Assembly: GCA_030737835.1 (NCBI GenBank)
Contig: JAUJYN010000050.1
Span: 537,908 to 601,907 of the forward strand
Length of the DNA: 64,000 nt
Source of the DNA: Acorus gramineus
Taxonomy: Eukaryota > Streptophyta > Magnoliopsida > Acorales > Acoraceae
Direction: 5' to 3'
The notes below the pieces were generated by a model. That model ran no database searches. It was not told the DNA's origin and was given only the letters and a program-made list of their open reading frames with translations. Shown piece by piece: positions 50,254 to 60,997 of the stretch (position 1 is the first letter of the stretch; every line of letters begins with the position of its first letter). The translations under genes and the position numbers were made by a program.

Positions 50254-50700
50254 ATCAGACCCTCAGAGAACAACCGGAATCAGACCCATCAATGGATGGA
50301 ACACCAAGAAGGTGTTGCTCTCTTCAAATCATGGTTTTGGACCCATTCGGGGAGCGAGATCAAAAGTAGTTCTTTTGATCTCGAGAAGACGATGAGAACC
50401 CAATTCGATTTGGGATTTGGATCATGATCGAGCTTGAGAAGAGAGAGTGGGAGGACCTTAGATGTTTTTTCAGAAGGTGGCATCTGTTGTTGCATAAGAT
50501 AGATTCTGGATGATGAAGACGTTCTTGCGAAGGAAACAGTTTTTTTTTTTTTTTTTGGTCAAATGAATATAAGAGAGAGTAAGAACAGAGAAAACAGACA
50601 GTTGTAAAACAGCCGTAAGCACAGTTACAGGAACATTGCCACTATGGCCAACCCAGCATGATCCATATGATGTGCTTTATTCCTTTGTTCCATTTACCCT
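50254..50700 (-). promoter_or_regulatory. LIP1 leader/promoter region and antisense poly-T tract
   Basis: Upstream of the LIP1 ATG on the gene strand is a GA-rich leader (CT repeat at about 50238-50250 on the + strand). A T run of about 18 at 50541-50558 is followed by sequence resembling the 3' end of an inverted retroposon. No TATA box was identified with confidence. Confidence 0.35.
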
Positions 50701-50804
50701 TCAAAGAATTCCTTGGTTTTATGCTTGCATGAAACCAAGGAGTTGACCTCCTATTTACTATGCTTAAAGAATTTACCTCTTCACGAGCTGAATTTTATTC
50801 TTAT

Positions 50805-51046
50805 GATAATCATGCAGATACCAAGAGGAGCCAGATTTATTGGAATCCCTGGAACTGAATATGTGGTTGAGGTCTACTGGGAACATGATGATAGTGGTTC
50901 ACTTTGCATACCTGGACACTCTCCTGAAACTCCAATACTCCCCAACATCCAATTGCAATTCACGGAGAGGTTTCCTTGCTGGGAATGCCCCGGTTCTCGG
51001 GTTGGTGATCAACCCTCATAGCATGAAAACTCTAAATGGTAGATGA
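50805..51046 (+). pseudogene. Unidentified exon fragment, copy 1
   Basis: The frame IPRGARFIGIPGTE, VEVYWEHDDSGSLCIPGHS, PNIQLQ is shared with 61665-61969, and the surrounding bases are also similar. A CAG acceptor (GATAATCATGCAG) precedes ATACCAAGAGG. This copy lacks the VENPRGLM segment and has lost the frame in the last third (the APLNSAS segment is missing). I do not recognise the protein family. It looks like a damaged terminal exon of an unknown gene. Confidence 0.45.
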
Positions 51047-52359
51047 TGATCCCATGTATACGCGTAACTTATGCAGGTATTACATACACTGCTTTTATAT
51101 GGGGATATATATATTAGATTCAATACAAAGAATGGCTTTATAGTTCCCCTTTCATGTACTTTGGGTTGCTTTGAAATAAAACTATAGTCACGTTATTCTA
51201 TAAAGAGAAAAGAAAAACACCATGATGTTTACCGATTGAGTTCTTAAATTCTTGGTGAAGCGTTTTGAGGATCATCAAATTCTATAAAGAGAGAAAAGAA
51301 AACCCACCAAGAGACGGTTGGGTAGTCATCAATAAGCTTGTCAATGGATCAGGTATGAACCCGATCCGACCTGATCCGGATCCGATTACACGTGTAATAT
51401 ATTTGACCCAATTTAGACCCGAACATATAAACAACCCGTCCACCCCGTCCCGCCTGTTGGACCAGAAACCCGACCATTTTATTAATATATACTCATATAT
51501 TACAAGACTGTTAGTATTAATTGAACAATAATTTTTGTTAGAATAAAGAAAAGGGAATTCTTGTTATTATATTGGAGGAGCCAAAGGGCTCTATTTATAG
51601 ATACATAGAGGAAATCCTAAAATACAAGATAAAGAATCTAGGAAATCTAGAAAACTAATAATAATTAATAATATCACAATAATGATAATAAAGATATAAT
51701 ATTATCCTAATAATGATTTTTTAACACCCCCTCCCAAACTTTAAAAGGTAGAACCCTTAGAGTTTGCACAAAAATGAGAAGGTGGCAGAGGGACAGCGAC
51801 GGGCGACAGGGTGGTGCATGGCACAACATGGCAGAGGCGCGACAAGCACAGTAGGGGCACGTGCAGGCACGACAGGGGTGCAACAAAGGCACGGTAAGGG
51901 CGCTGCAAGCGGCAGGGGTGCGTGCATGCGCAGCAGGGGTGCAATAGAGGCGCGTTGAGGAGTCGTGAGATTGCACGAGAGCGCGATAGGGCGGTCGATG
52001 CCGTACGGAGATGCGCGAAGGTGTGCAAATCTGCGAGGAGGATCATAGGATCTCGGATGAAGAAAAGAATCACACAGATGCATTGAGAACGAAAAATCGA
52101 ACGAAATGGACCCCTGGAACACCTTAATCGGACTTCCGGAGAGGAAGTTGTGACCGATTTAGTGATTTTTGAAGTCTCAAGAAGGTGCCGGAGGCGCCGG
52201 AGGGCGGCCGGAGGCGGCGGCATGGCGGCCGGAGGCCGCAGAGGGCGGTCGGAGGGCGGCGGACATTGATGCCGGCAGAGGAGAGTGGCAGCCGCTGGTG
52301 GTGCACGCTGGCTCCGGGACGCATATGGGGCGCGCTGGGGAGGCGTCCCGGACAGGTTC

Positions 52360-52800
52360 CCGGGAGACCCGGGAGCGCTGGCATGCGCAGATCCCGGGAT
52401 GTCCGGGAGCGCTGGCACGCGCTGGCAGGGCAGTTCCCGGGATGTCCGGGAGCGCTGGCACGCGCTGGCAGGGTAGATCCCGGGATGTCCGGGAGCGCTG
52501 GCACGCGCTGGCAGGGCAGATCCCGGGATGTCCGGGAGCGTTGGCACGCGCTGGCAGGGCAGATCCCGGGATATCCGGGAGCGCTGACACGCGCTGGCAG
52601 GGCAGATCCCGGGATATCCGGGAGCGCTGACACGCGCTGGCAGGGCAGATCCCGGGATAACCGGGCTGGCACGCGCTGGCAGGGCAGATCCCGAGAGATC
52701 CGGGAGCGCTGGCAGGGCAGATCCCGGGATGTCCGGGAGTGCTGGCACGCGCTGGCAGGGCAGATCCCGGGAGACCCGGGAGCGCTGGCACGCCCTGGCT
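52360..52800. repeat. Minisatellite of about 43 bp inside the LTR element
   Basis: About nine to ten copies of a GC-rich unit contain CCCGGGATGTCCGGGAGCGC followed by TGGCACGCGCTGGCAGGGCA. Variants replace ATGTCC with ATATCC or ATAACC, and some units are shortened. CCCGGGATATCCGGG in some units is itself nearly palindromic. Confidence 0.85.
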
Positions 52801-52913
52801 GGGCTGGCAGGGCGCGACGGCAGGGCAAGGGCTGGGCGCTGCAGGGCCTGGCGAGCAGCGGCAGGGCGGCGCCAACAGCCGCAGGGGCGGTGCCGGCACC
52901 GGCAGGGGCGGCG

Positions 52914-53330
52914 CCGGCAGCGGCACGACGGCGACGGCGACGGCAAGGGCACGACGGCGACGGCAAGGGCACGACGGCGACGACGACGGCGACGGCAAGG
53001 GCACGACGACGACGGCAAGGGCACGACGGCGACGGCAAGAGCACGACGACAACAGCGATGGCAAGGGCACGACGGCGACGGCAAGGGCACGACAGCGACA
53101 GCTACGGCAAGGGCACGACGGCGACGGCAAGGGCACGACGGGGACGACGACGGCAAGGGCACGACGGCGGCAAGGGCACGACGGCAACAGTGACGACAAG
53201 GGCACGACGGCGACGGCAAGGGCACGACGACAACAGCGACGGCAAGGGCACGACGACAACAGCGACGGCAAGGGCACGACGGCGACAGCGACGGCAAGGG
53301 CACGACGGCAACAACGACGGCAAGGGATAT
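52914..53330. repeat. Second minisatellite, units of about 20 bp
   Basis: Many copies of a unit close to GGCGACGGCAAGGGCACGAC occur, with 3-base expansions (GAC, GGC) and CAACAGCGAC variants. The basic unit is not a multiple of three and contains no stop on either strand, which explains the open frames in several phases. Confidence 0.85.
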
Positions 53331-53375
53331 AAAGGCGACGTCAACGTCTTTTAGATCTCGCGAGCAAAATTCCTC

Positions 53376-53412
53376 CCCCGCTCCGATTGAAGAATCTTCA
53401 ATCGAAGCGGGG
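53376..53412 (-). repeat. Long hairpin just downstream of the primer-binding site
   Basis: Two 18-bp arms (CCCCGCTCCGATTGAAGA and TCTTCAATCGAAGCGGGG) pair with one mismatch around a single-base centre. It starts 44 nt after the PBS on the element's sense strand, where retroelement RNAs commonly carry dimerisation or packaging structures. That role is inferred from position only. Confidence 0.8.
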
Positions 53413-53659
53413 AAGAGAAAGCGAAGCTTTTGTGGATATAGGATTTTTGAGGTGGAGGCTTTGATACCATGTTAGAATAAAGAAAAGAGAATTCTTATTA
53501 TTATATTGGAGGAGCCAAAGGGCTCTATTTATAGATACATAGAGGAAATCCTAAAATACAAGATAAGGAATCTAGGAAATCTAGGAAACTAATAATAACT
53601 AATAATATCACAATAATGATAATAAAGATATAATATTATCCTAATAATGATTTTTATCA

Positions 53660-54126
53660 AGTATAAGTCCATAAGTCCAAGTATAAGTTAACTCATTTTT
53701 AGATCCATAAGTCCATAACCAAGCCCATAAATCATAACCCATGACCATCTAAGCTCATCCGTTGACAGATCTTATTAGCTTATTAATTTTTGAATTTGTA
53801 TAATTATTTAGTTTGTTGCATTATTTATGTTTATTGTTTTTTTGCTTTTTTTTTTGCTTGGTAAGCGAAAAATTATATTGATATAGAGGATAAGAATGTA
53901 CAAAAGAGAGAGCAGATAGAACGGAAAGAGATCCGTTAACGGCGAAGCAATGCTTACACCATTTACATAGGATATAGAGGATATGAACTCTATGGATTCG
54001 GAAAATGAAATAAAAGTATAGAGGTCAGTCTATAATCCTTGTCTGAGCAGCAGCTGCCCTTCTTTGTCTTCCTGCAGGAGAGTACTAACACTAACACCAT
54101 TTATATTTATTATTTAGGTTAATATG
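53660..54126. other. hAT interior between LTR element and MITE
   Basis: AT-rich. A T-run followed by GCTTGGTAAGCGAAAAATT (about 53851-53875) resembles an inverted poly-A retroposon tail. No gene was seen. Confidence 0.35.
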
Positions 54127-54129
54127 TTA

Positions 54130-55184
54130 CCCTAGTATGGCGTGAGAAATAAGCCCAGAATAAAAAAGAATACAGGACAATAATAAAAAACGTTATTTGT
54201 TTTGACAGAATAAACCCTGATAGTTATGTTTGGATAAGCTAGGATAATACCTGATAACTATTCTAAGGAAATGTTACAATTGCTTATCAAGCCTTATCTA
54301 TGCTAATGGATAAAAATATCATTCTCTGTCATTTTAAAAAATTTATCTCACCTAACAGTCTTACACAGATTTCAAAAACTGTCACATCTATCAAATCAAG
54401 CATACATTTCTCACACTATTCTCAGGCCCCCGTATGGGGTGTGGCATTAGGTTATTCGCTCCCGATAACTATATTGGGATAGATAACAATCCAGGCTGAA
54501 TAAGCAATTTTTTGTTTGATTGTCTTTTTTGTTATTCTCATTGGGAAACGTAAAAATGACTTTTTTGTTGTTTGGTTCACCTTGGATAAAGTGATGATTA
54601 ATGGTTGATAAGGGATGAATAAGAGTTTATGATTTTTTAAATGACAATTATACCCCCTGGGAATAGTGTGAGAGATATATGATTGATTTGATAGATGTGA
54701 CAGTTTTTGGAATCTGTGTGAGTCTGTTAGGTGAGATAAATTTTTTAAAATGACAGAGAAGTGTATTTTTATCCATTAGCATAGATAAGCCTTGATAAGC
54801 AATTCCACCATTTCCTTAGAATAGTTATCAGGCTTTATCCTAGCTTATTCAGACATAACTATCGGGGTTTATTCTATCAAAACAAATAACTTTTTTTAGC
54901 TATTCTCATCTATTCTTCATTATTCTTGCCTTATGTTCCACGCCATACGGGGGGAGGGGGTATAGTTGTCATTTAAAAAGTCATAAACTCTTATTCATCC
55001 CTTATCAACCATATATCATCACTTTATCCAAGATGAACCAAACAAAAAAAATCATTTTTACGTTTTCCAATGAGAATAACAGAAAATGCAACCAAACAAA
55101 AAATTGCTTATTCAGTTTGAATTGTTATTTATCCTAGTATAGCTATCAGGAGGAATAACTCAATGTCACACCCCATACGGGGGG
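54130..55184 (-). mobile_element. Tourist-like MITE copy I, split by copy II
   Basis: This is the outer copy, in reverse orientation to II. It has degenerate left TIR CCCTAGTATGGCGTG, right TIR CCATACGGGGGG, and flanking TTA at 54127-54129 and 55185-55187. Without copy II and one AGG it is 524 bp, the family length. It sits inside the hAT-like element. Confidence 0.82.
54427..54954 (+). mobile_element. Tourist-like MITE copy II, inserted in copy I
   Basis: It is 528 bp, with ends CCCCCGTATGGGGTGTGGC and CCACGCCATACGGGGGG. A 3-bp target duplication AGG lies at 54424-54426 and 54955-54957. Copy IV has the uninterrupted equivalent of the target (CACTATTCCCAGGGGG), confirming self-insertion. Confidence 0.88.
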
Positions 55185-55187
55185 TTA

Positions 55188-55893
55188 CTGTTTATTGTTT
55201 TGAATGTTGTTTAGGCTAATATGTAGTGTTTATTGTTTTGAATGTTATATGTTTATTGTTTTAAATATTTACTTTGTAATACAAATAACCATCAACTCTC
55301 CATTTTAATTTATTGTTATATTGTTTAGATTTCTATTTAATTTGAATGTTATATGTTAGTGTTTATTATTTTGAAGGTTGTTTAGGCTAATATGTAATGT
55401 TTATTGTTTTGAATGTTATATGTTTATTGTTTTGAATATTTACTTTGTAACACAAATAACCATCAACTCTCCATTTTAGTTCATTGTTATATTGTTTAGA
55501 TTTTTGTTTAATTTGAATATTATATATTAGTGTTTATTGTTTTGAATGTTGTTTAGTAATTCATTCACTTATTTTGAATTGTAAAAAAATATGTTCAAAC
55601 ATATAGTGTCAGGACACCAATTTAGAAAGTTCAATAATAACTAATGTTTTATACAAAATTTTCCTAATAGAATGATAAGCAAACAAATTCATGAGCTCTC
55701 TTTCTTTTTCCTTTTTCTATTAATCATATTCGGGTCGGGTCAGACCCCGGTCCGACAGGTCTGGGTTTGAGTCCGGGTGTACATTTTCAAGGACCAGCGG
55801 GGTCCTAGGTTGGACCCGGACCCGCCGGGTCTTGCCATGGGGTCCAGTCCAGGTCCACCTTGACCCGGCCCTGACTTGACCCGTTGACAGGCC
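55188..55893. repeat. Imperfect tandem repeat and hAT right end
   Basis: 55188-55560 carries about two and a half imperfect units with TTTATTGTTTTGAATGTT and GTAATAC/ACACAAATAACCATCAACTC motifs. 55725-55893 is the GGGTC-rich subterminal part of the hAT-like element. Confidence 0.6.
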
Positions 55894-55953
55894 TAGTCAT
55901 CGATGTAGATACGCAAATTTCATTGCATTCTCCACACTGCCGTTGATCTCTAC

Positions 55954-56407
55954 GCCCCCGTTTGGATACAGAATAGGACTTATTCTTAGGTATACAATTA
56001 TTCTGGCACAAGTGAGTATAAATAAGGATAAATTGATTTTTTGTTTGGTTGTGTTTTGAATTATTCTCGTTGGTAAACGTAAGAATAAATGTTTTGTTGT
56101 TTAGGTAAAATGTGAATAAAATATAGATAAGGATTTATAAAAGGTAAAAAAATAATGATAGTTGATTTGATAGGTGATTTATAAGAGGTGATGACAATTG
56201 ATTTAACAGTAGGCCCACATATTCTTTGGGTGGAATAACCTAGGATAACTTTAATTCCAGAGGTTGGTTGGAATCCATATACCACTTTATACCAATTTAT
56301 TCTAGCATATTTTATCTCTGGGTATACTGTGTTGCCAAACAACCTAATAGGCTTATTCTGATTTATTCCACTGCTTATCTGGGTTTATTCAGCATTCAAA
56401 CGGGGGC
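55954..56407. mobile_element. MITE with 3-bp target duplication (454 bp)
   Basis: TIRs are GCCCCCGTTTGGATACAGAATA on the left and, reverse-complemented on the right, GCCCCCGTTTGAATGCTGAATA. TAC flanks both ends (55951-55953 and 56408-56410). This fits a PIF/Harbinger (Tourist) type element. It has no coding capacity. Confidence 0.83.
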
Positions 56408-56438
56408 TACGGGATGCGATATTCCGTGAGTATGTTTA

Positions 56439-56966
56439 ACCCCCGTATGGGGTGTGACATTAGGTTATTCGCTCCTGATAACTATACTGGGATAGATAAC
56501 AATCCAGGCTGAATAAGCAACTTTTTGTTTGGTTGTCTTTTTTGTTATTCTCATTGGGAAACGTAAAAATGATTTTTTTGTTGTTTGGTTCACCTTGGAT
56601 AAAGTGATGATTAATGGTTGATAAAGCATGAATAAGAGTTTATGATTTTTTAAATGACAATTATACCCCTTGGGAATAGTGTGAGAGATATATGATTGAT
56701 TTGATAGATGTGACAGTTTTTGGAATCTGTGTGAGTCTGTTAGGTGAGATAAATTTTTTAAAATGACAGAGAAGGGTATTTTTATCCATTAGCATAGATA
56801 AGCCTTGATAAACAATTCCACCATTTCCTTAGAATAGTTATCAGGCCTTATCTTAGCTTATCCAGACATAACTATCATGGTTTATTCTATCAAAATAAAT
56901 AACTTTTTTTAGCTATTCTCATCTATTCTTCATTATTCTTGCCTTATGTTCCACGCCATAGGGGGG
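56439..56966 (+). mobile_element. Tourist-like MITE copy III
   Basis: It is 528 bp, in the same orientation as copy II and very similar throughout. The left TIR ends in CCCCCGTATGGGGTGTGAC and the right end is CCACGCCATAGGGGGG. TTA flanks it at 56436-56438 and 56967-56969. Confidence 0.87.
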
Positions 56967-58351
56967 TTAATGTATAAAAATTATTGACTATCACTACACA
57001 AAATTTATTATGCTTCATGAAGAAAAAAATGTTCTATAATTGACAAAAAATAATTAAATATTTTGTAGCTTAATTTGTGTTGATGATTTGTAAATTGCGG
57101 CTTTTTTAGTCCAATCATTAGACCTTGAAGAAATTGTCTTTTAGGGTGTACTCAAGCTCAGTTCTAAATGAAAGAAAAGAAAGGAAGTGATATTTTTACC
57201 GTCAAAAGAAAAGTAATAGAAATAAATTATTTATTCATTAATTAATTCTTTTAAATTTATTAATGTGTGGAAATTTATTTTTAATCCATGCATTATGATA
57301 GAACTCAATACACTATGATAGTGTAATACACTATATTATTATAATATATGAGGCTGCAAAAAAAAAAAAAAACTAAGTGTAGCAGCGATCAAATGCATAA
57401 TCTTACACATGGTTTTTTTGTACATCTATTTTTTTATGCCCATTTGTCTGGATATATTAACGGGTTGTTGATTCAACACATAAATCAAGAGTTTTGTTAT
57501 ACTCAATTTTTTTTTAATTCTAAAATACAGTTTTATATACTTCGTTAGAAATCCAGTGAATTATATACCTTGTTAGACATTGTATATATCTCATTAAATA
57601 TTTCTTACATTTACTAAAAATGAATTCATTCAATTTGAAATGAAGAGATATAAACTTTTTTTCAAAGCATATACTCCATTAGATGATGTTTATTATTTAA
57701 AAAAAAAACAAAAACATTTTGATTTGAGTTTTGGTAGGTAAAAAAAACTGAGTCTAACATTTTCCATAAATCAATAAATTAAACTATGGTCCATTGGGTT
57801 ATATAATATCAATTTGTTTTGTATATTTTATTGGCATTGTTACATATTGTTTCAATTATAGTCTCGTCTACTTTCCCATGTATTTAGATTACTGTTCAAC
57901 GAGATATATATATTATATTTTTTATAAATTGATTTATATAATTCATTGGAATAATATTTTTTATAATAAAAATATATATCTTATTAGAGATTTGTTTTTT
58001 CAAAAACGAAATTAAAATGTGTATGAAATGTAGGTGGCATTATAAATGAGACTGCGTCTCATATTTTCTTATTTTGTTCTCCTCAGGCAATCCAAGACCT
58101 TTAATTTATAACGACGACTTATCATCTCTTACATTCACTTGTCCATTTTCTCATCAAAGAGTACTTATTTCGTATAAAAGAGAAGTTATGTTTTAAATGC
58201 CGAGCTTCTTTTTAAAACTGTATCATGCATTTTTATTCTTACAAATCTATCGTGCCTTTTATATACCTAAAATTCTAAAATTGAAACATTGAAAAAGGAT
58301 CATGACCATGATTTTATATTGTTGTGAATTAACCACAGTCAATTATCGTTT
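56967..58351. other. AT-rich intergenic stretch
   Basis: Homopolymer and AT runs occur throughout. No exon, RNA gene or bounded element could be supported. Small open frames here are AT-codon noise. Confidence 0.5.
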
Positions 58352-58976
58352 GACAAAATCCAAATAGCCCCCTTGTAAACTACCTAAAATTCATATTACC
58401 CCATTGTTTTTTCTAAAGTTCATATAATCTCCTTAAAACACTTATCAAAATCCAAATAACCCCATAAGTTAAACTTCATTTGACAGATGAAGAATATTCT
58501 TCGAATATTTTGTTTTGTTGATGAAGAATATTATGCTAATATTCTGTTTTGTTAAGTTTAAGTGAAAACATAATATACCAAAAACCCTTTATAATTTATT
58601 AAAAATGTGAAAAAACTTTTTATATATGACAATCTTACCCCTCCAGTATGAAACCTTATCTGGAGGGGTAAAATAGTCATTTACATATGATTTTATGCAC
58701 TTTTAACACATTACAGGAGTCTTTTGGTATACTATATTTTTAGATATACTATATTTTCAACCAGAGTTAACCAAACAAAAAAATTCGTAGAATAATCCTA
58801 ATCTGTCGATAACCAAACTGAATATTCATAGAATAATCCTCATCTGTCAATGAAAATTTAACTGAGAGGGCAATTTGAATTTACATATATATTTTCAGAG
58901 AGTCATATGGACTTTATAAAAAATCAAGAGATTATATGGATTTTAGGCATTTAAGGGGGTTTATTTGGATTTTTCC
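58352..58976. mobile_element. Possible Mutator-like MITE with long TIRs
   Basis: The left side reads GACAAAATCCAAATAGCCCCC with CTAAAATTCATAT, AAAGTTCATATAATCTC and further copies of AAATCCAAATAACCCC. The reverse complement of the right end reads GGAAAAATCCAAATAAACCCCC with CTAAAATCCATATAATCTC and AAAGTCCATATG. The inverted similarity covers about 100 bp. No matching 9-bp flanks were found, so the boundaries are approximate. Confidence 0.55.
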
Positions 58977-59717
58977 ATTTATAACAATAATAGATGCACA
59001 GAGAATATTGAACACAAGCAATTGTAGAAAATAGAAAAAATGAAAAGAGCTATCAACACAGCTAGACATTTAGTGGTTGCCTCAATGTGGGTTACATCCA
59101 TAGACTTCTTCACCACAAAATCACAAATCCACTGTAGAAAGCTATAGAATACAAATCTCTCTCTCTCTCTCTCTCTCTTCTCACTCAAACCTCTCTCTTT
59201 TGCCCACATATTAACATTGCTAGATCCAGGGCAAAAAAATCAGGTGTCAGCCTTTTGGAGGTCTAAAAGTAGTATACGGACGACCTTAATAATGAAAACA
59301 AGACGAATAGCTAAGCCATCGGGACAGGGCAGATGTTATTAAGGTCGTCTATATACTATTTTTAAAAGTGGATTGTCTATATGCATATATGTTTCCTATG
59401 CCTAGTTGAACATGATTAATACATGATTAAATGTAAGCATGACTCTTACACTACAACAAGACTGTTTTAAAACCATGAGCCTATTGAGGACAAAGCAGAT
59501 AAAGCCTCATTGTTTATGTCTGGTGTGTTACATATTTTAGTGCAATATCAATTTACTAGGAGATGGTCCAACTTGCCTGCTCTTTGCACTTTTATACAAC
59601 ATTTGACTGTTGTTTTTTAGCCCTCTAGCGCTCTTTCCCCCAACCCAAAAAATCCAAGACATGCCCATCTTCTACAATCAACATGCCAAAACCAACCATC
59701 CAGAATTTGCCCTTTAG
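58977..59717. other. Intergenic stretch with CT microsatellite
   Basis: A CT repeat lies at about 59156-59179. Otherwise there is no gene. It includes the region before the NLR relic. Confidence 0.5.
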
Positions 59718-60320
59718 GTGACAGAGTCTTCTACTGATCGGATAGAGGTGTCTCATAAACAAGGGAAGGGCAGGAAAAAGAAATCTAATGAACAAGCAGA
59801 AATTCAGCCAGATACAACAAACCCAAAGAAGGACAAGGCCTCAACAAATAATAGTTTTGATTCCAAGTTGGTCGAGGCCATTCCTGGTCGTCATCATTGG
59901 AGACAGACTCCCCTTTGAAAGCTCTAGAAAAACTTTGTTACATTTTCTTTACAACGGGTCCATTTGAAAAATGAGATTTTGAATAAAGTGAATTAAATAG
60001 ACTTGATTCCTGGAAAACACATTTTCTGTGTTTTTTAAAAACAACATTTTTGTATTAAAAACTGTAAATAACTTTTTGATTAAGTCTGCTTTAGAATACA
60101 TTTAGAAACACTTTTTAGGTTTTTGCTTAATTAAAAGCTGAATCACTCTAATTAAGTGATATCAAACGGGACCAAAGTGTCATAAGGGTGTGCGGAGTGA
60201 GGGGCATTGGAAAGACAACCCTTCTAAAAAGATTCGAAGCCGAGCTCCACGATCGACCTGGTGATTTTTAAAAAATCATTTTTGTTGTGGTCTCAAACGA
60301 ACCAAACGTGCAAATTTTTT
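59718..60320 (+). pseudogene. NLR relic with a MITE insertion
   Basis: 59718 begins with the lysine-rich exon (acceptor AG at 59716-59717; frame VTESSTDRIEVSHKQGKGRK). At about 59868 it is fused directly to the NLR linker (LVEAIPG, frameshifted after). The sequence breaks at about 59953 and resumes at about 60176 with VRVCGVRGIGKTTLLKRFEAEL, then shifts frame at about 60268 and ends near 60320. The P-loop survives as GVRGIGKTT. Everything from kinase-2 onward is missing. This is a dead fragment of the same NLR family, some 39 kb from copy B and on the same strand. Confidence 0.83.
59954..60175. mobile_element. Small MITE inside the NLR relic
   Basis: It interrupts NLR sequence. The left end is GGGTCCATTTGAAAAATGAG and the reverse complement of the right end is TTGGTCCCGTTTGATATCAC, imperfect TIRs around a GGTCC core. 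The target duplication is not resolvable because the host sequence is degraded. Confidence 0.6.
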
Positions 60321-60994
60321 TTTTAAATTGATAATTCATGAATGGCATGATCTACCCGTTGAGCTTAATGAACGAAAATGATTAAAAACTTAATTTACAT
60401 AAACTATCAGCCAGGTATGTCAAAAAGTATAATGAATATATTTTCATTTGAATGTATACACTCATGTAGTTCTTATAGATATTAGTTTTTTGTTTTTTCG
60501 GATTCATATCCATCTGTTGATCTCGCCTTCTTTTCTCTTACATCAATCCTCAGATGATTTAGATGCATGAGTCTCCAATCACTGTTCGTAACCCTTCGAT
60601 TGGACTATGATCTCTGTTTGATCGATCAGTTGGAATTGGCTTTGATTGAGTATATCAAAACAGGTCTACTACTAATCTCATGTAATTTAGCAGAGAGGAG
60701 ATTTACATTTAATTTATTTTACAGTCCTCTCTGTAGCTCCATACAGTATGATAGCACAATATATTGCATTATCATAGTATATGTGATTTTATTATAGTAT
60801 ATGATATAAAAAAAAAATTAATTTTTTCAGATCGCAAAAAATGTAATATTATTTTTCAATATGTACTTCATTAATTCATATAACATGTACTTCAATGGAA
60901 GAGTGTATAATTATTGTTCTTAAAAAAAATAGTATGGATTGCGAATGGGGCAGCAATTGGTGCTGGACATATCATTTTTCCGGTTTTCATTCAT
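60321..60994. other. AT-rich intergenic stretch
   Basis: No supported gene. An exon-like frame at about 60567-60797 has no recognisable domain and is left unassigned. Confidence 0.45.
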
Positions 60995-60997
60995 TTA

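Larger units (their letters stand above)
51536..53659 (-). mobile_element. Small non-autonomous LTR retroelement (TRIM/LARD type) carrying minisatellites
   Basis: Two direct LTRs of about 190 bp (51536-51726 and 53470-53659) differ at roughly half a dozen sites and have TG...CA ends. On the minus strand the 5' LTR (53659-53470) is followed at once by TGGTATCAAAGCC (53469-53457), a primer-binding site for initiator Met tRNA. The 3' LTR is preceded by a GGGAGGGGG polypurine tract (51745-51727). No gag or pol can be read. The interior is a GC-rich island containing two minisatellites. Flanks ATTTT and AGTAT do not make a clean 5-bp duplication. The long open frames on both strands lack ATG starts. 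Confidence 0.85.
51331..55893. mobile_element. hAT-like non-autonomous element, heavily invaded
   Basis: TAGTCATC occurs at 51323-51330 and 55894-55901 as an 8-bp target duplication. Just inside, the left end has GCTTGTCAATGGATCAGG and the reverse complement of the right end has GCCTGTCAACGGGTCAAG, a TIR pair of the plant hAT style. Both subterminal regions are rich in GGGTC/GACCC motifs. No transposase is visible. The interior is occupied by a minisatellite-bearing LTR element and nested Tourist-like MITEs. The span without nested elements is about 1.4 kb. Confidence 0.68.

Noticed and set aside
51741..53303. 520-codon minus-strand open frame rich in Pro, Ser, Cys, Arg and Ala
   Set aside because: It lies in GC-rich minisatellites that are open in several frames on both strands. 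It has no ATG at the start and no domain. It is treated as retroelement cargo, not a gene.
52360..53330. Regular repeats that could be mistaken for a CRISPR array
   Set aside because: The units are directly abutting with no unique spacers, the composition is minisatellite-like, and the context is a plant nuclear genome.
52185..53354. 389-codon plus-strand open frame (Gly/Arg/Asp-rich)
   Set aside because: Same minisatellite effect on the antisense strand of the LTR element, with no ATG start.
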